From: Betaproteobacteria bacterium
GTDB taxonomy: Bacteria; Pseudomonadota; Gammaproteobacteria; Burkholderiales; JAEUOS01
Reading direction: 5' to 3'
Length of the DNA: 64,000 nt
NCBI GenBank assembly: GCA_028292405.1
Contig: JAQGMJ010000083.1
Coordinates: 68,464-132,463, forward strand
The notes beneath the pieces were generated by a model. It was not told the origin of the DNA and searched no databases. It was given only the letters and a program-made list of their open reading frames with translations. Positions 34,263-43,546 of the stretch are shown in pieces. Each line of letters opens with the position of its first letter. Positions within the stretch are counted from its first letter, which is position 1. A program made the position numbers and the translations under genes.

Positions 34263-35705
34263 GTGAAATCCTTGTCCCTATTCGTTTCTGTGCCGGTTCT
34301 TCGTGCTTTGAAGCTGGCGCTGCCGGGCGCCGCCGCCCTGGCGCTGGCCGCCTGCTCTACCGAGTCGGTGGTCAACAAGTATGTGCCGAACATCATCACG
34401 CCCTACCGGATGGATATCCAGCAAGGTAACTTCGTCACCAGCGACATGGTGGACAAGCTGCAAAAGGGGCAGACGCGAGAGCAGGTGCGCTTCATCCTCG
34501 GCACGCCGCTTCTGACCGACGCTTTTCACGCCTCGCGCTGGGACTACATTTTCCGCTCCGCCAAGGGCTGGAACGATCCGGAGAAGCACAGCCTGACGGT
34601 ATTTTTCGGCGCCGACGAAAAGCTCGACAACTGGATCGCCGACGTGCCGCCGCCCAAGTCGATGACGCCGGTGGCCGAGGACAAGGGCTTTTTCGGCTGG
34701 TTCAGCAAGAGCGACAAGCCGCAGGCGCCTGCCGCCGCGCCGACCGCCAGCGCACCCGCAGCCGCCGGCGGCGATGCAGGCACGGTGAGCCCGCCGGCTG
34801 CGCCCGTACCGTCGGCAGCACCCCCCGCTGCGCCGGGTGACACTGCTTCTCCGGCGAACGCGCAGGTCATGGGTGCTGCGCCCCAGCAAACGCCTGACAA
34901 GAAGGAGCCCAGCCTGATGCGCCGCATGTTCGGCTGGATGCCCGGCGTCAGCACCGAAGATTCCGCCGCCTCGGCCGCCCGCGCCGCATCGCCGGACAAC
35001 ACGCCCATCCCCAGGCCGACGATCTCCCAGCCGCCGCCGCCGCCCCCGCCGCCGGCGCCCGCCGAACCCGCAACGCCGCCGCCGCCGTCCGCCGGTGGAG
35101 CGGTGTCGCCTCCGGTGCCCGATCCCGTCAGCACTCCGGCGCCTGCCGCCCCCGCCGCGCCCGCACCGGCGCGCTCCGAAGCGCCGTCCGCGCCGGTGTC
35201 CGGAAGTTTGTCGGCGCCGCCGCTGATCGCTTCTCCGATTGAATCGAGCGCGGTGGCGCAGGCCATGCCGGCAGCGCAAAGCCCGGCGGCCGTACCGGTG
35301 CAGGCCGCTGTGCCCGCCGCCATTCCCGTGGCCGCGCCGGCGCAAAGCGTGCCTTCGCCGGCGGCTACCCCGGAAGGCGTGCAGGCTTCGATCGAACGCT
35401 GGCGCGCCGCCTGGCAGGCGAAGGACGTGACGGCCTATCTCGCCGCCTACGCCCCCGATTTCCGTCCTGCCAACAATCTCACCCGCGCCAAGTGGGAAGC
35501 ACAGCGCCGCGAGCGCCTGGGCAAGCCCAGTTTCATCGTCGTCAAGGTGCGCGACCCGCAGGTCACGCTCGGCCGCGACGATGTCGCCGTGGCGGTGTTC
35601 CTGCAGGAGTACGAGTCCAACACGCTGAAGGAAAGCGGGCGCAAGACCCTGCGCATGGCGCGCTTCGGCCAGGACTGGCTGATCATCGAAGAAATCTCCA
35701 AATAG
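34263..35705 (+). CDS. bamE: BamE/SmpA-type outer membrane lipoprotein with long Pro/Ala linker and C-terminal NTF2-like domain
   Basis: The first part is BamE, a lipoprotein of the BAM outer-membrane assembly complex: signal peptide, lipobox LALAAC with Cys31, then [46 protein letters not shown] and WDYIFR, ending near residue 130. BamE is usually 110-170 residues; this protein has 480. A linker of about 230 residues is rich in Pro and Ala, with a run of nine Pro near residue 260. The C-terminal 110 residues ([25 protein letters not shown] to the end WLIIEEISK) look like the NTF2/Cif-type domain found at the end of some L,D-transpeptidase-like proteins. The start is GTG 34263, or GTG 34290. 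It is divergent from fur and followed by dapB after 8 bases. Confidence 0.88.
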   Translation: MKSLSLFVSVPVLRALKLALPGAAALALAACSTESVVNKYVPNIITPYRMDIQQGNFVTSDMVDKLQKGQTREQVRFILGTPLLTDAFHASRWDYIFRSAKGWNDPEKHSLTVFFGADEKLDNWIADVPPPKSMTPVAEDKGFFGWFSKSDKPQAPAAAPTASAPAAAGGDAGTVSPPAAPVPSAAPPAAPGDTASPANAQVMGAAPQQTPDKKEPSLMRRMFGWMPGVSTEDSAASAARAASPDNTPIPRPTISQPPPPPPPPAPAEPATPPPPSAGGAVSPPVPDPVSTPAPAAPAAPAPARSEAPSAPVSGSLSAPPLIASPIESSAVAQAMPAAQSPAAVPVQAAVPAAIPVAAPAQSVPSPAATPEGVQASIERWRAAWQAKDVTAYLAAYAPDFRPANNLTRAKWEAQRRERLGKPSFIVVKVRDPQVTLGRDDVAVAVFLQEYESNTLKESGRKTLRMARFGQDWLIIEEISK

Positions 35706-35713
35706 GCATCGAG

Positions 35714-36517
35714 ATGGAAAAAATGCGCATCGTCATCGCCGGCGCCTCCGGCCGCATGGGCAAGACCCTGGTCGAGGCGGTGCTGGGCAGCGCCGATTGC
35801 ACCCTGGCGGCGGCGCTCGACCAAGCCGGCTCGCCGGCGCTGGGCCGCGAGGCCGCCGAGTTCATGGGTCGCACCAGCGGCGTGGCGATCGGCGCGGACA
35901 TCGAGGCGGCGGTCAAGGGGGCGGACTTTTTCATCGACTTCACCCGCCCCGAAGGCACGCTGGAACATTTGTCCGCCTGCGTGAAGCATGGGGTCAAAAT
36001 GATCATCGGCACCACCGGCTTCGAGGCTGCCGGCAAGCAGGCGATCGAGGCGGCGTCGCGAAAAATCGGCATCGTCTTCGCGCCCAACATGAGCGTGGGC
36101 GTCAACCTCACGCTCAAGCTGCTGGAAATCGCCGGCTCGGTGCTGCAGGAAGGCTACGATGTCGAGATACTTGAAGTGCATCACCGCATGAAGATCGACG
36201 CGCCCTCGGGCACCGCGCTGCGCATGGGCGAGGTGGTGGCCAAGGCATTGGGGCGCGATCACGACGCCGTGGCCGTGCATGGCCGCGAGGGCGTCACCGG
36301 CGCGCGCAAGGACGAAAGCATCGGCTACGCGGTGCTGCGCGGCGGCGATGCGGTGGGCGACCATACCGTGATGTTCATGGGCCAGGGCGAGCGCGTCGAG
36401 ATTGCCCACAAGGCCTCTTCGCGCATGACCTATGCGCAAGGAGCGCTGCGCGCCTGCCGTTTTCTTCGGGAGAAGAAAACCGGCCTGTTTGACATGCAGG
36501 ACGTGCTCGGGCTTTAA
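35714..36517 (+). CDS. dapB: 4-hydroxy-tetrahydrodipicolinate reductase
   Basis: DapB reduces hydroxy-tetrahydrodipicolinate with NAD(P)H in lysine and diaminopimelate synthesis. The 267-residue protein has the cofactor motif [28 protein letters not shown], and the substrate-binding [35 protein letters not shown] is near the end as usual. It follows the bamE-like gene by eight bases. The next gene, the ATP-grasp protein, is 104 bases on and may be independently transcribed. Confidence 0.97.
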   Translation: MEKMRIVIAGASGRMGKTLVEAVLGSADCTLAAALDQAGSPALGREAAEFMGRTSGVAIGADIEAAVKGADFFIDFTRPEGTLEHLSACVKHGVKMIIGTTGFEAAGKQAIEAASRKIGIVFAPNMSVGVNLTLKLLEIAGSVLQEGYDVEILEVHHRMKIDAPSGTALRMGEVVAKALGRDHDAVAVHGREGVTGARKDESIGYAVLRGGDAVGDHTVMFMGQGERVEIAHKASSRMTYAQGALRACRFLREKKTGLFDMQDVLGL

Positions 36518-36621
36518 TAGGTCCGGAGAACGCTGCGCTGCGAGCGCGAGCAAGCTGGCCGTTTCCGGCACGGCGTTTGCTTTGGATTGCTGTAAGAGTG
36601 CGGTAATCACGCAGACGCCCC

Positions 36622-38046
36622 ATGAAGAATATTTTTGATGAGATGAACGCCCCTGGCGGGGCGGTGCGACCGCACTACTCGCGCTTCCAGGAGTGGCTGG
36701 CGCAGACCCCGCCGGCGCATATTGCCGCCAAGCGCGCGGAGGCCGACTCGGCCTTTCACCGCTACGGCATTACCTTCGCCGTCTACGGCGAAGACGCCGG
36801 CCGCGAGCGCCTGATCCCTTTCGACATCGTGCCGCGCATCATCCCGGCGGACGAGTGGAAAAAGCTCGAAGCAGGGCTGGCGCAGCGGGTCAATGCCCTC
36901 AACGCCTTTTTGCACGACATTTATTCAAGCCAGCGCATTGTCAAAGATGGGCTGATTCCCGCCGAGCAGGTGTTCTGCAATGCGCAGTACCGCCCGGAGA
37001 TGCAGGGCATCGACGTGCGCAACAGCATCTATGCGCATATCGCCGGGGTCGACATCGTGCGGGCCGCCTTGCCGGACGGCCAGGCCGAGTATTACGTGCT
37101 GGAAGATAATCTGCGCGTGCCTTCCGGTGTTTCCTACATGCTGGAAGACCGGCGCATGATGATGCGCCTGTTCCCCGAACTGTTCAGCCGCTACAGCGTG
37201 GCGCCGGTGGAGCACTACCCCGACCTGCTGCTCGACACCCTGCGCCAGGTGGCGCCGGCCGGTGTCGACGACCCCGCCGTGGTGGTGCTCACCCCCGGCG
37301 CCTACAACAGCGCCTACTTCGAGCACGCCTTCCTGGCGCAACAGATGGGCGTCGAACTGGTCGAAGGCAAGGACCTGTTCGTGCATGACGAGACCCTGTT
37401 CATGCGCACCACCCAGGGCCCGCGCCGGGTCGACGTGATCTACCGCCGCATCGACGACGATTTTCTCGACCCCCTCACGTTCCGCCGTGATTCCGCGCTG
37501 GGCGTCGCCGGCCTGATGAGCGTGTACCGCTCCGGGCGCGTGACGCTGGCCAACGCCATCGGCACCGGCGTGGCCGACGACAAGTCGATCTACCCTTATG
37601 TGCCGGACATGATCCGTTTTTACCTCTCGGAAGAGCCGCTGTTGCTTAACGTGCCGACCTACCAGTGCCGCAAGAAAGACGAACTCTCCTACGTGCTGGC
37701 TAATATGGAAAAGCTGGTGGTGAAGGAAACCCACGGCGCCGGTGGCTACGGCATGCTGGTGGGCCCGGCCTCGACGCAAAAGGAGGTCGACGACTTCCGC
37801 GTGCGCGTCAAGGCCGCGCCGGACAAGTACATCGCCCAGCCGACGCTGGCGCTGTCGGCCTGCCCGACCTTCGTCGAAGCCGGCATTGCCCCGCGCCACA
37901 TCGACCTGCGGCCCTTCGTGCTCTCCGGCAAGGAAGTGCGCATGGCGCCGGGCGGTCTCACCCGTGTTGCGCTCAAGGAAGGCTCGCTGGTGGTGAACTC
38001 CTCGCAGGGCGGGGGCACCAAAGACACCTGGGTTCTGGAAAAGTGA
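36622..38046 (+). CDS. Circularly permuted ATP-grasp protein (COG2308-type), stand-alone
   Basis: This 474-residue protein is of the circularly permuted ATP-grasp type 2 family, predicted to form amide or peptide bonds with ATP. Signatures: FHRYGITFAVYGEDAGRERLIPFDIVPRII, NAFLHDIYSSQRI, YVLEDNLRVPSGVSYMLEDRR (nucleotide or metal site), LTPGAYNSAYFEHAFLAQQMGVELVEGKDL, IYRRIDDDFLDP, VVKETHGAGGYGMLVGP, and the C-terminal NSSQGGGTKDTWVL. No substrate is known for the family. It opens a plus-strand set with alpha-E and transglutaminase genes, and is paralogous to the first half of the fusion protein at 40978-43446. Confidence 0.93.
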   Translation: MKNIFDEMNAPGGAVRPHYSRFQEWLAQTPPAHIAAKRAEADSAFHRYGITFAVYGEDAGRERLIPFDIVPRIIPADEWKKLEAGLAQRVNALNAFLHDIYSSQRIVKDGLIPAEQVFCNAQYRPEMQGIDVRNSIYAHIAGVDIVRAALPDGQAEYYVLEDNLRVPSGVSYMLEDRRMMMRLFPELFSRYSVAPVEHYPDLLLDTLRQVAPAGVDDPAVVVLTPGAYNSAYFEHAFLAQQMGVELVEGKDLFVHDETLFMRTTQGPRRVDVIYRRIDDDFLDPLTFRRDSALGVAGLMSVYRSGRVTLANAIGTGVADDKSIYPYVPDMIRFYLSEEPLLLNVPTYQCRKKDELSYVLANMEKLVVKETHGAGGYGMLVGPASTQKEVDDFRVRVKAAPDKYIAQPTLALSACPTFVEAGIAPRHIDLRPFVLSGKEVRMAPGGLTRVALKEGSLVVNSSQGGGTKDTWVLEK

Positions 38047-38087
38047 GGGAGAACCATGCATGAGAAACGCTCTGAACCTGGGGGTTG

Positions 38088-38110
38088 TTAAGGGGGCGTA
38101 GCCTCCTTAA
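38088..38110. promoter_or_regulatory. Hairpin between ATP-grasp and alpha-E genes
   Basis: TTAAGGGGGC (38088-38097) and GCCTCCTTAA (38101-38110) form a 10-bp stem with one G-U pair and a three-base loop. No T tract follows. It lies nine bases before the alpha-E start codon and would mask its ribosome site region. Confidence 0.5.
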
Positions 38111-38119
38111 TCGATACGT

Positions 38120-39058
38120 ATGCTCTCTAGAACCGCCGATCACCTCTACTGGATGGCCCGTTACACCGAGCGCGCCGAGAATATGTCGCGCCTGCTCGAC
38201 GTCAGCCACCGCATGTCGCTGCAGTTGCCGGGCGCGGAAATGGGCTACTGGGGCGCGGCCCTGGGCATCACCGGCCTGGAGCCGGTGTACACCGCGAAGT
38301 ACGGCCCGATCACCGGCGCCAACGTGCTGCGCTTCATGGCCGTCGACCTCGACAATCCGTCTTCGATTCTTTCCACCTTGCGCTCCTCGCGCGAGAACTG
38401 TCACGCGGTACGCGGCACCGTTACCTCCGAGGTGTGGGAGACCATCAACACCACCTGGCTGGAAGGGCGCGATTCCGCTGCCGAAAAAATGAAGGGCGGC
38501 GGCGAGGCCGAACTGGTCGAATACCTGGAGTGGGTGAAGTTCCGCTCCCATCTTTCGCGCGGCGTCACGGTGGGCACCATGCTGCAGGACGAGGCCTTCC
38601 ACTTCGCGCGCCTGGGTACCTTCCTCGAGCGCGCCGACAACACCGCCCGCCTGCTGGATGTGAAGTTCGACGAGCTGGCGCCGCAGGTCAGCCCCGGCAA
38701 CGAATACTACGAATGGGGCGCCTTGTTGCGTTCGGTCTCGGCCTTCGAGATCTACCGCAAGGTCTATCGCGACGTCATCACCCCGCGCCGGGTCGCCGAA
38801 CTGATGATCCTGCGCGACGACATGCCGCGTTCGTTGCACGGCTGCCTGAAGGAAGTGCACCAGATTCTCGGGCTGGTGGCCAACAGCCGTTCCAGCGAGA
38901 CACGCCGGCTCGCCGGCGCCGCCTATTCGCAATTGCAGTACGGCCGCATCGACGACATTCTCGAAGTCGGCCTGCACCGCTATCTCACGGACTTTCTCGA
39001 CGGCATGGCCGTCCTGAGCAGCCGCATCGCCCAGGACTTCCTGGTGCCGATGTCCTGA
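38120..39058 (+). CDS. Alpha-E domain protein (COG2307), stand-alone
   Basis: Alpha-E proteins are all-helical, of unknown activity, and nearly always encoded beside circularly permuted ATP-grasp genes. The 312-residue protein starts MLSRTADHLYWMARYTERAENMSRLLDV, the family signature, and has LRFMAVDLDNPSSILSTLRSSRENCHAVR, RLGTFLERADNTARLLDVK and LSSRIAQDFL at the end. It corresponds to the second half of the fusion protein at 40978-43446 (where the signature reads LSSRVAENLFWLGRYMERCDNTARL). It is 73 bases after the ATP-grasp gene. Confidence 0.93.
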   Translation: MLSRTADHLYWMARYTERAENMSRLLDVSHRMSLQLPGAEMGYWGAALGITGLEPVYTAKYGPITGANVLRFMAVDLDNPSSILSTLRSSRENCHAVRGTVTSEVWETINTTWLEGRDSAAEKMKGGGEAELVEYLEWVKFRSHLSRGVTVGTMLQDEAFHFARLGTFLERADNTARLLDVKFDELAPQVSPGNEYYEWGALLRSVSAFEIYRKVYRDVITPRRVAELMILRDDMPRSLHGCLKEVHQILGLVANSRSSETRRLAGAAYSQLQYGRIDDILEVGLHRYLTDFLDGMAVLSSRIAQDFLVPMS

Positions 39059-39094
39059 ATGCTGCCGAGTATCTAACGCCGTCCGGAGTCCGCA

Positions 39095-39925
39095 ATGCGC
39101 CTGGAAATTCGCCACGAAACCATTTACCGCTACTCTTCGCCGGCCAGCTACAGCATCCAGTATGTGCGCCAGACGCCGCGTACCGAAGGCGGCCAGCGTA
39201 CCCTCTCCTGGTACATCGACACCCCCGGCCGGCGCTGGCGCCAGACCGACGCCTACGGCAACAGCGTGCTGGTGCTCTCGCTGACCGAGCCGCACAGTGA
39301 AATCCGGGTCGTGGCCCAGGGTGAAGTGGAAACGCCGGACGAGCGCGGCATGGTGTTCCCGCACGATTCGGCCGTACCGCCGCTGGCCTTCGCCTTGCCC
39401 ACGCCGCTGACCCAGGCCGATGACGCGATCCACAAACTGGCCGCTGAAGCGATTTCCGGCAGCGGCGCCGATGCCGGCCTGCAGGTCTCTCTCGAAGTCC
39501 TGATGAACCTGGTCAGCAAGCGCATGGCCTATATTCTGGGCACCACCGACGTGCACGCGACCGCTGCCGAGGCATTGGCGCAAGAGTCCGGCGTATGCCA
39601 GGACCTGGCCCATGTGTTCCTCGCCGCTTGCCGCGCGCGCGGTGTGCCGGCGCGCTACATCAGCGGCTACCTGCTGGACGACGCCAGTCACGTTGCCTCT
39701 TCCCACGCCTGGGCCGAAGCCTGGATCGCCACCGCCAATCGCGGCGCCGGCGGCTGGATGGGTTTCGACGTCACGCAAAACCGTCTCGCCGGGCCCGAGC
39801 TTTGCCGCCTGGCGGTGGGGCGCGACTACCTCGACGCCAGCCCGATCCGCGGCATGCGCTTAGGGGGAGCGGAAGAAGAAATGAAAGTCAACGTGACGGT
39901 GGAGCGGTCCCACATCGGGCTATAG
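39095..39925 (+). CDS. Transglutaminase-like protein with N-terminal beta domain
   Basis: This 276-residue protein has the Bact_transglu_N domain (RLEIRHETIYRYSSPASYSIQYVRQTPR) followed by a transglutaminase-like cysteine peptidase core. The triad is visible as Cys in SGVCQDLAHVF, His in SSHAWAEAW and Asp in GFDVTQNR. Such proteins may cleave or re-form isopeptide bonds; here probably peptide-directed. There is no signal peptide. It is the third gene of the plus-strand set, 36 bases after alpha-E, and ends 30 bases from the convergent second set, with a GC-rich hairpin at 39942-39956 between. Confidence 0.93.
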   Translation: MRLEIRHETIYRYSSPASYSIQYVRQTPRTEGGQRTLSWYIDTPGRRWRQTDAYGNSVLVLSLTEPHSEIRVVAQGEVETPDERGMVFPHDSAVPPLAFALPTPLTQADDAIHKLAAEAISGSGADAGLQVSLEVLMNLVSKRMAYILGTTDVHATAAEALAQESGVCQDLAHVFLAACRARGVPARYISGYLLDDASHVASSHAWAEAWIATANRGAGGWMGFDVTQNRLAGPELCRLAVGRDYLDASPIRGMRLGGAEEEMKVNVTVERSHIGL

Positions 39926-39941
39926 GCGGAGATCCGCGCCG

Positions 39942-39956
39942 GCAGCCCGCGGCTGC
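39942..39956. terminator. Hairpin between convergent transglutaminase genes
   Basis: GCAGCC (39942-39947) and GGCTGC (39951-39956) pair around CGC at the meeting point of the two sets. It has no T tract; a role in ending transcripts is only likely by position. Confidence 0.35.
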
Positions 39957-40981
39957 TACGCAGTAGGCTGCCCTGAATTCTCCGGTGTCGCGATCGTCTG
40001 GGACTGTGATTGCGACTGTGACTGTGACTGCGCCTGGGATTGCGTTTGCGACTGGGTTTGCGCGGCGCCCGCGATCTCCGGAAACTCTGGTTCTTCAGTG
40101 CCTGCCACGGTCACATGCACCGCCAGTTCCTGCTCGCCGCCGCCGAGAATCACGCCGCGCGTCGGTGTGACGTCCGAGAAATCGCGGCCCCAGCCCAGGG
40201 TGATGTGCTCGTCGTCCACCAAGCGGTCGTTGGTCGGGTCGAAATCGATCCAGCCGCCGTTCTGGCTGTACACCGAAATCCAGGCGTGCGAAGCGTCCGC
40301 GCCGATCAGGCGCGCGTGCCCCGGCGGCGGCATGGTCAGCAGGTAGCCGCTGACGTAGCGCGCCGACAGGCCGAGGGTGCGCAGGCAGCCGATCATCAGG
40401 TGGGCGAAGTCCTGGCAGACGCCGCGGCGCTGTTCCAGCACCTCGGCCAGTGGGGTGGAAATGACGGTGGCGATGGGGTCGAACTCGAAGTCTTCATGGA
40501 TCCGGTGGTTCAGGTCGAGCACCGCATCGAGCAGCGGGCGGCGCGGCGTGAAGCTGGGCGCGGCGTAGCGCAATAGCTCGGGCGAGCTTTCGATGTGCGG
40601 CGAGTCGTAGAGGAAGCGCGCCGGCTCCAGGTTGGCGCCGCCGGCGACGCCGCGCAGCAAGGCGGCGGACTGTTCCCACGGCGGCGAGCCGGCCAGCAGG
40701 GCGGCGGAATTGCGCGCCGTCACTTCGACGATGGAGCGCGCCGCCAGACTCAGCGACTGGTGCGCGCTGGAGAGCACGATATGGGTGATCGAATTGCCGA
40801 AGTAGTCGCGCGAGTTGCTGCTCTCGTTGGGCAGCGGGCCGACCGACAATTCGTGTTCCAGCACGCGCTGCCAGTTGAATTCGCGCGGCGTCAGGTGCAA
40901 GAGCTGGCGCGACAGCGCCACCGGCGCCGAATAGTGGTAGCCGGTGGTGTGCAGCACGCGGTAGCGGCGCGGGTCGCTCAT
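39956..40981 (-). CDS. Transglutaminase-like protein with Gln/Ser-repeat tail
   Basis: This 341-residue protein has the same design as the gene at 39095: N-terminal RRYRVLHTTGYHYSAPVALSRQLLHLTPR and a transglutaminase-like core with Cys in RRGVCQDFAHLM, His in DASHAWISVYS and Asp in DFDPTNDRLVDDEH. It differs in a C-terminal tail of alternating Gln and Ser (about 21 residues in QS/TQ dipeptides), encoded by an imperfect hexamer repeat. ATG 40981 overlaps the stop of the ATP-grasp/alpha-E fusion gene by four bases, so the two are coupled. It is the last gene of the minus-strand set. Confidence 0.93.
   Translation of the reverse strand: MSDPRRYRVLHTTGYHYSAPVALSRQLLHLTPREFNWQRVLEHELSVGPLPNESSNSRDYFGNSITHIVLSSAHQSLSLAARSIVEVTARNSAALLAGSPPWEQSAALLRGVAGGANLEPARFLYDSPHIESSPELLRYAAPSFTPRRPLLDAVLDLNHRIHEDFEFDPIATVISTPLAEVLEQRRGVCQDFAHLMIGCLRTLGLSARYVSGYLLTMPPPGHARLIGADASHAWISVYSQNGGWIDFDPTNDRLVDDEHITLGWGRDFSDVTPTRGVILGGGEQELAVHVTVAGTEEPEFPEIAGAAQTQSQTQSQAQSQSQSQSQSQTIATPENSGQPTA
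40000..40066. repeat. Imperfect hexanucleotide repeat coding for a Gln-Ser tail
   Basis: Variants of GACTGT, GATTGC and GACTGC repeat about eleven times. Each unit encodes two residues (Gln-Ser or Gln-Thr) on the minus strand. As units are six bases, changes in copy number would alter tail length without a frameshift. Confidence 0.75.
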
Positions 40982-43446
40982 GTGGCGAAGGTCTGGCGGT
41001 TGGCTTCGCCGGCCAGGCTGAAAAAGCGCTGCCCAAGATGCTCGGAAAGGCTGTAGCTGGCCGACTGCAGGTTGCGCAGCAGGGCCAGCAGGCGCTCGCT
41101 GTCGGGGCGCAGGTCGCGGTCGATTTCCAGCTCCTGGATGGCCTGCATCGGCGCCTGCAGCACCTCGGCGCCGGAGGGGCCGTAGATTTCTTCCAGGCGC
41201 AGCAGGTAATCGTTCAGGCCGAACAACTGGAAAGCGATCGAGCGCGGGTTGCCGGTGTCGAGCAGCAGCAGGTCGAGCAGCGGCAGCCATTCGGGGCGCG
41301 CCATGTAGCGCGCGCGGTAGGTGACGATGGAGTCGGCCAGTTCCAGCAGCCAGTCGAGCTCGGCGTCGCGCGGCAGGGAGAGCGCCTGCTGCAGGCTCAT
41401 GCAGAGGAACTGCATGCGTTCCAGGCGCCGACCCATCGAAAGAAAGCGCCAGCCTTGGTCGCGGGTCATGCCGTCGAGCGCGAAGCCGGCCAGGGTCATC
41501 AGGCTGGCGGTAGTGCGGTCCAGCGCGGTGAGCGCGTCGGCCAGGGCCGGCGGCTTGCGCTCCCACTCGGCCTGGTCGGCCAGCATGTGGTTGAGCGTGC
41601 GCCAGTTGTCCAGCGAGAGGCGCTCGCGCAATTGCATGGCGATGCGCAGCAACTGGTGCAGGCTGGCGCCGAGACCCGTGTCGGCCGATAGCGATTCGAG
41701 GATGCGCGCCTCGACCGCGTCGCGCGTCGCTTCCATATCATGATCCAGCAGGCCGGCAAACTGGCAGATCGCCATCAGGCAGGCGGACTCCTTGCCGGGC
41801 GTGTCGAAGGCGCCGTCGATCAGGCGGCCGAGGGTGACGCGCATCAGGCGCGCGGTGTTGTCGCAACGCTCCATGTAGCGGCCCAGCCAGAACAGGTTTT
41901 CCGCCACCCGCGAAGAGAGGTGCACGTTGCTGCGCACCAGGTCCTGCGGGCCGATGGTCCGGCGCAGCAGGCTGAAGTTCGATACCGGCGCGGTCGACAG
42001 CACCCACGTATCCTTGCTGCCGCCGCCGCGCTGGTTCGACATGGTGCGCTCGTCCAGGCCGGTGGCCACGCGCGCCAGGCCGCCGGGCATCACCATGTAG
42101 CCGTTGGGCGTGGCGCAGGCATAGACGCGCAGGCCGACCGCGCCGGCCGAGAGGCCATGCTCGCGGCTGCGGTCCCACACCGGCGCCTGCGAAATCTTCA
42201 CCCTCTCCTGCGCCACGTAGTGACGCGGCTGGGCGCGCAGCTTATCGATGAAGGCGGCGCGCGCCTCGCCCTTCAAGTCCCCGCCGAATACGGTGGCGAT
42301 GCGCAGTTGCGGATAAGCCGGCTTGATCACCAGGTCGTCGAGGTGCTCGATCACCTCTTCCAGCGCCGCCTCTTCGCCGCACCACCAGGTGCCGATCGAG
42401 GGCATTTTCAGTGGCTCGCCGAGCAGGCGCTCGCACAGCTTGGGCAAAAAGCCCAGCAGCGTTCCGGACTCGAGCAGGTTCGAGCCCAGGCTGTTGGCGA
42501 TCAGCACGTTGCCGCGCCGCGCCGCTTCGGTGAGGCCAGGGATGCCCAGGGCGGAGTCGGAACGCAACTCCAGCGGATCGCAATAGTCGTCGTCCAGACG
42601 GCGCAGGATCACATGCACCCGCGACAGGCCGGAGAGCGTCTTCAGCCACACCTGGCCTTCGCGCACCGTCAGGTCGTTGCCTTCGACCAGCGGAAAGCCG
42701 AGGTAGCGGGCCAGCAGGGCGTGCTCGTAATAGGTTTCGTTATACGGGCCGGGAGTCAGCAGCACGATGCGCGGCGCTTCGACGTCGCGCGGCGCCCAAT
42801 AGGCCAGGCTGTCGCGCAGGGTGGCGAAAAAACGCGCCAGGTGGCGCACCTTCAGGTCGCGGAACAGGCTGGGAAAGGCGCGCGAAATCACCAGGCGGTT
42901 TTCCAGCGCATAGCCGGCGCCGGAAGGCGCTTGCGTGCGATCGGCCAGCACCCACCAGCGGCCGTCGCCGGAGCGCGCCAGGTCGGCGGCGTAGACATGC
43001 AGGTGCACGCCGTCGGGCGGGGTGATGCCGTGGCAGGGGCGCAGGAAGCCGGCGTGGCCGTGCACTAGTTCCGGCGGCAGCAGGCCTTCGGATAGAACTT
43101 CCTCGCCGCTGTAGATGTCGGAGATCACGCGGTTGAGCAGGGTGGCGCGCTGCGCTACCGCGGCCTCGATGCCGACCCATTCGTCATGGCCCAGGATCAA
43201 CGGCAGTACGTCGAGGTCCCACGGGCGGTCCGCGCCCAGCGGGTCGGCGTAGACGTTATAGGTAATGCCGTTTTCCCGCACCTGGCGCGCCACCGACTGC
43301 AGGCGCGCGCGCATCGCCGCCGGCGTGGCATGCGAAAGGTAGTCGTAGAGCGCGCGCCAGTGGTTGCGCGGCGCGCCGTCGGCTCCCAGCATCTCGTCGT
43401 AGCGCCCGGCGGCCTCGGGATAGTCGGCGAGCAAAGGCTCGGGCAT
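40978..43446 (-). CDS. Fusion of circularly permuted ATP-grasp and alpha-E domains
   Basis: This 822-residue protein has an ATP-grasp part (about 1-480) with ENGITYNVYADPLGADRPWDLDVLPLIL, WWVLADRTQAPSGAGYALENRL, LTPGPYNETYYEHALLARYLGFPLVEGNDL, ILRRLDDDYCDPLELR, and NQRGGGSKDTWVL, then an alpha-E part (about 505-822) beginning HLSSRVAENLFWLGRYMERCDNTARLMR. It combines in one chain what is two genes at 36622-39058. Start ATG 43446 has AGGA upstream; a TTG 27 bases earlier is in frame. It lies 100 bases after the DUF2126 gene and is coupled to the next transglutaminase gene. Confidence 0.94.
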   Translation of the reverse strand: MPEPLLADYPEAAGRYDEMLGADGAPRNHWRALYDYLSHATPAAMRARLQSVARQVRENGITYNVYADPLGADRPWDLDVLPLILGHDEWVGIEAAVAQRATLLNRVISDIYSGEEVLSEGLLPPELVHGHAGFLRPCHGITPPDGVHLHVYAADLARSGDGRWWVLADRTQAPSGAGYALENRLVISRAFPSLFRDLKVRHLARFFATLRDSLAYWAPRDVEAPRIVLLTPGPYNETYYEHALLARYLGFPLVEGNDLTVREGQVWLKTLSGLSRVHVILRRLDDDYCDPLELRSDSALGIPGLTEAARRGNVLIANSLGSNLLESGTLLGFLPKLCERLLGEPLKMPSIGTWWCGEEAALEEVIEHLDDLVIKPAYPQLRIATVFGGDLKGEARAAFIDKLRAQPRHYVAQERVKISQAPVWDRSREHGLSAGAVGLRVYACATPNGYMVMPGGLARVATGLDERTMSNQRGGGSKDTWVLSTAPVSNFSLLRRTIGPQDLVRSNVHLSSRVAENLFWLGRYMERCDNTARLMRVTLGRLIDGAFDTPGKESACLMAICQFAGLLDHDMEATRDAVEARILESLSADTGLGASLHQLLRIAMQLRERLSLDNWRTLNHMLADQAEWERKPPALADALTALDRTTASLMTLAGFALDGMTRDQGWRFLSMGRRLERMQFLCMSLQQALSLPRDAELDWLLELADSIVTYRARYMARPEWLPLLDLLLLDTGNPRSIAFQLFGLNDYLLRLEEIYGPSGAEVLQAPMQAIQELEIDRDLRPDSERLLALLRNLQSASYSLSEHLGQRFFSLAGEANRQTFAT

Positions 43447-43546
43447 TGCGGTAAATCCTACAAATTCACTCAATCGGCAAGGTTAACACCCGCGCGGCGC
43501 ATTTGCATGCGTCGCGCGGGTGTTTATTGCGTCCATGCGTTGCGCG

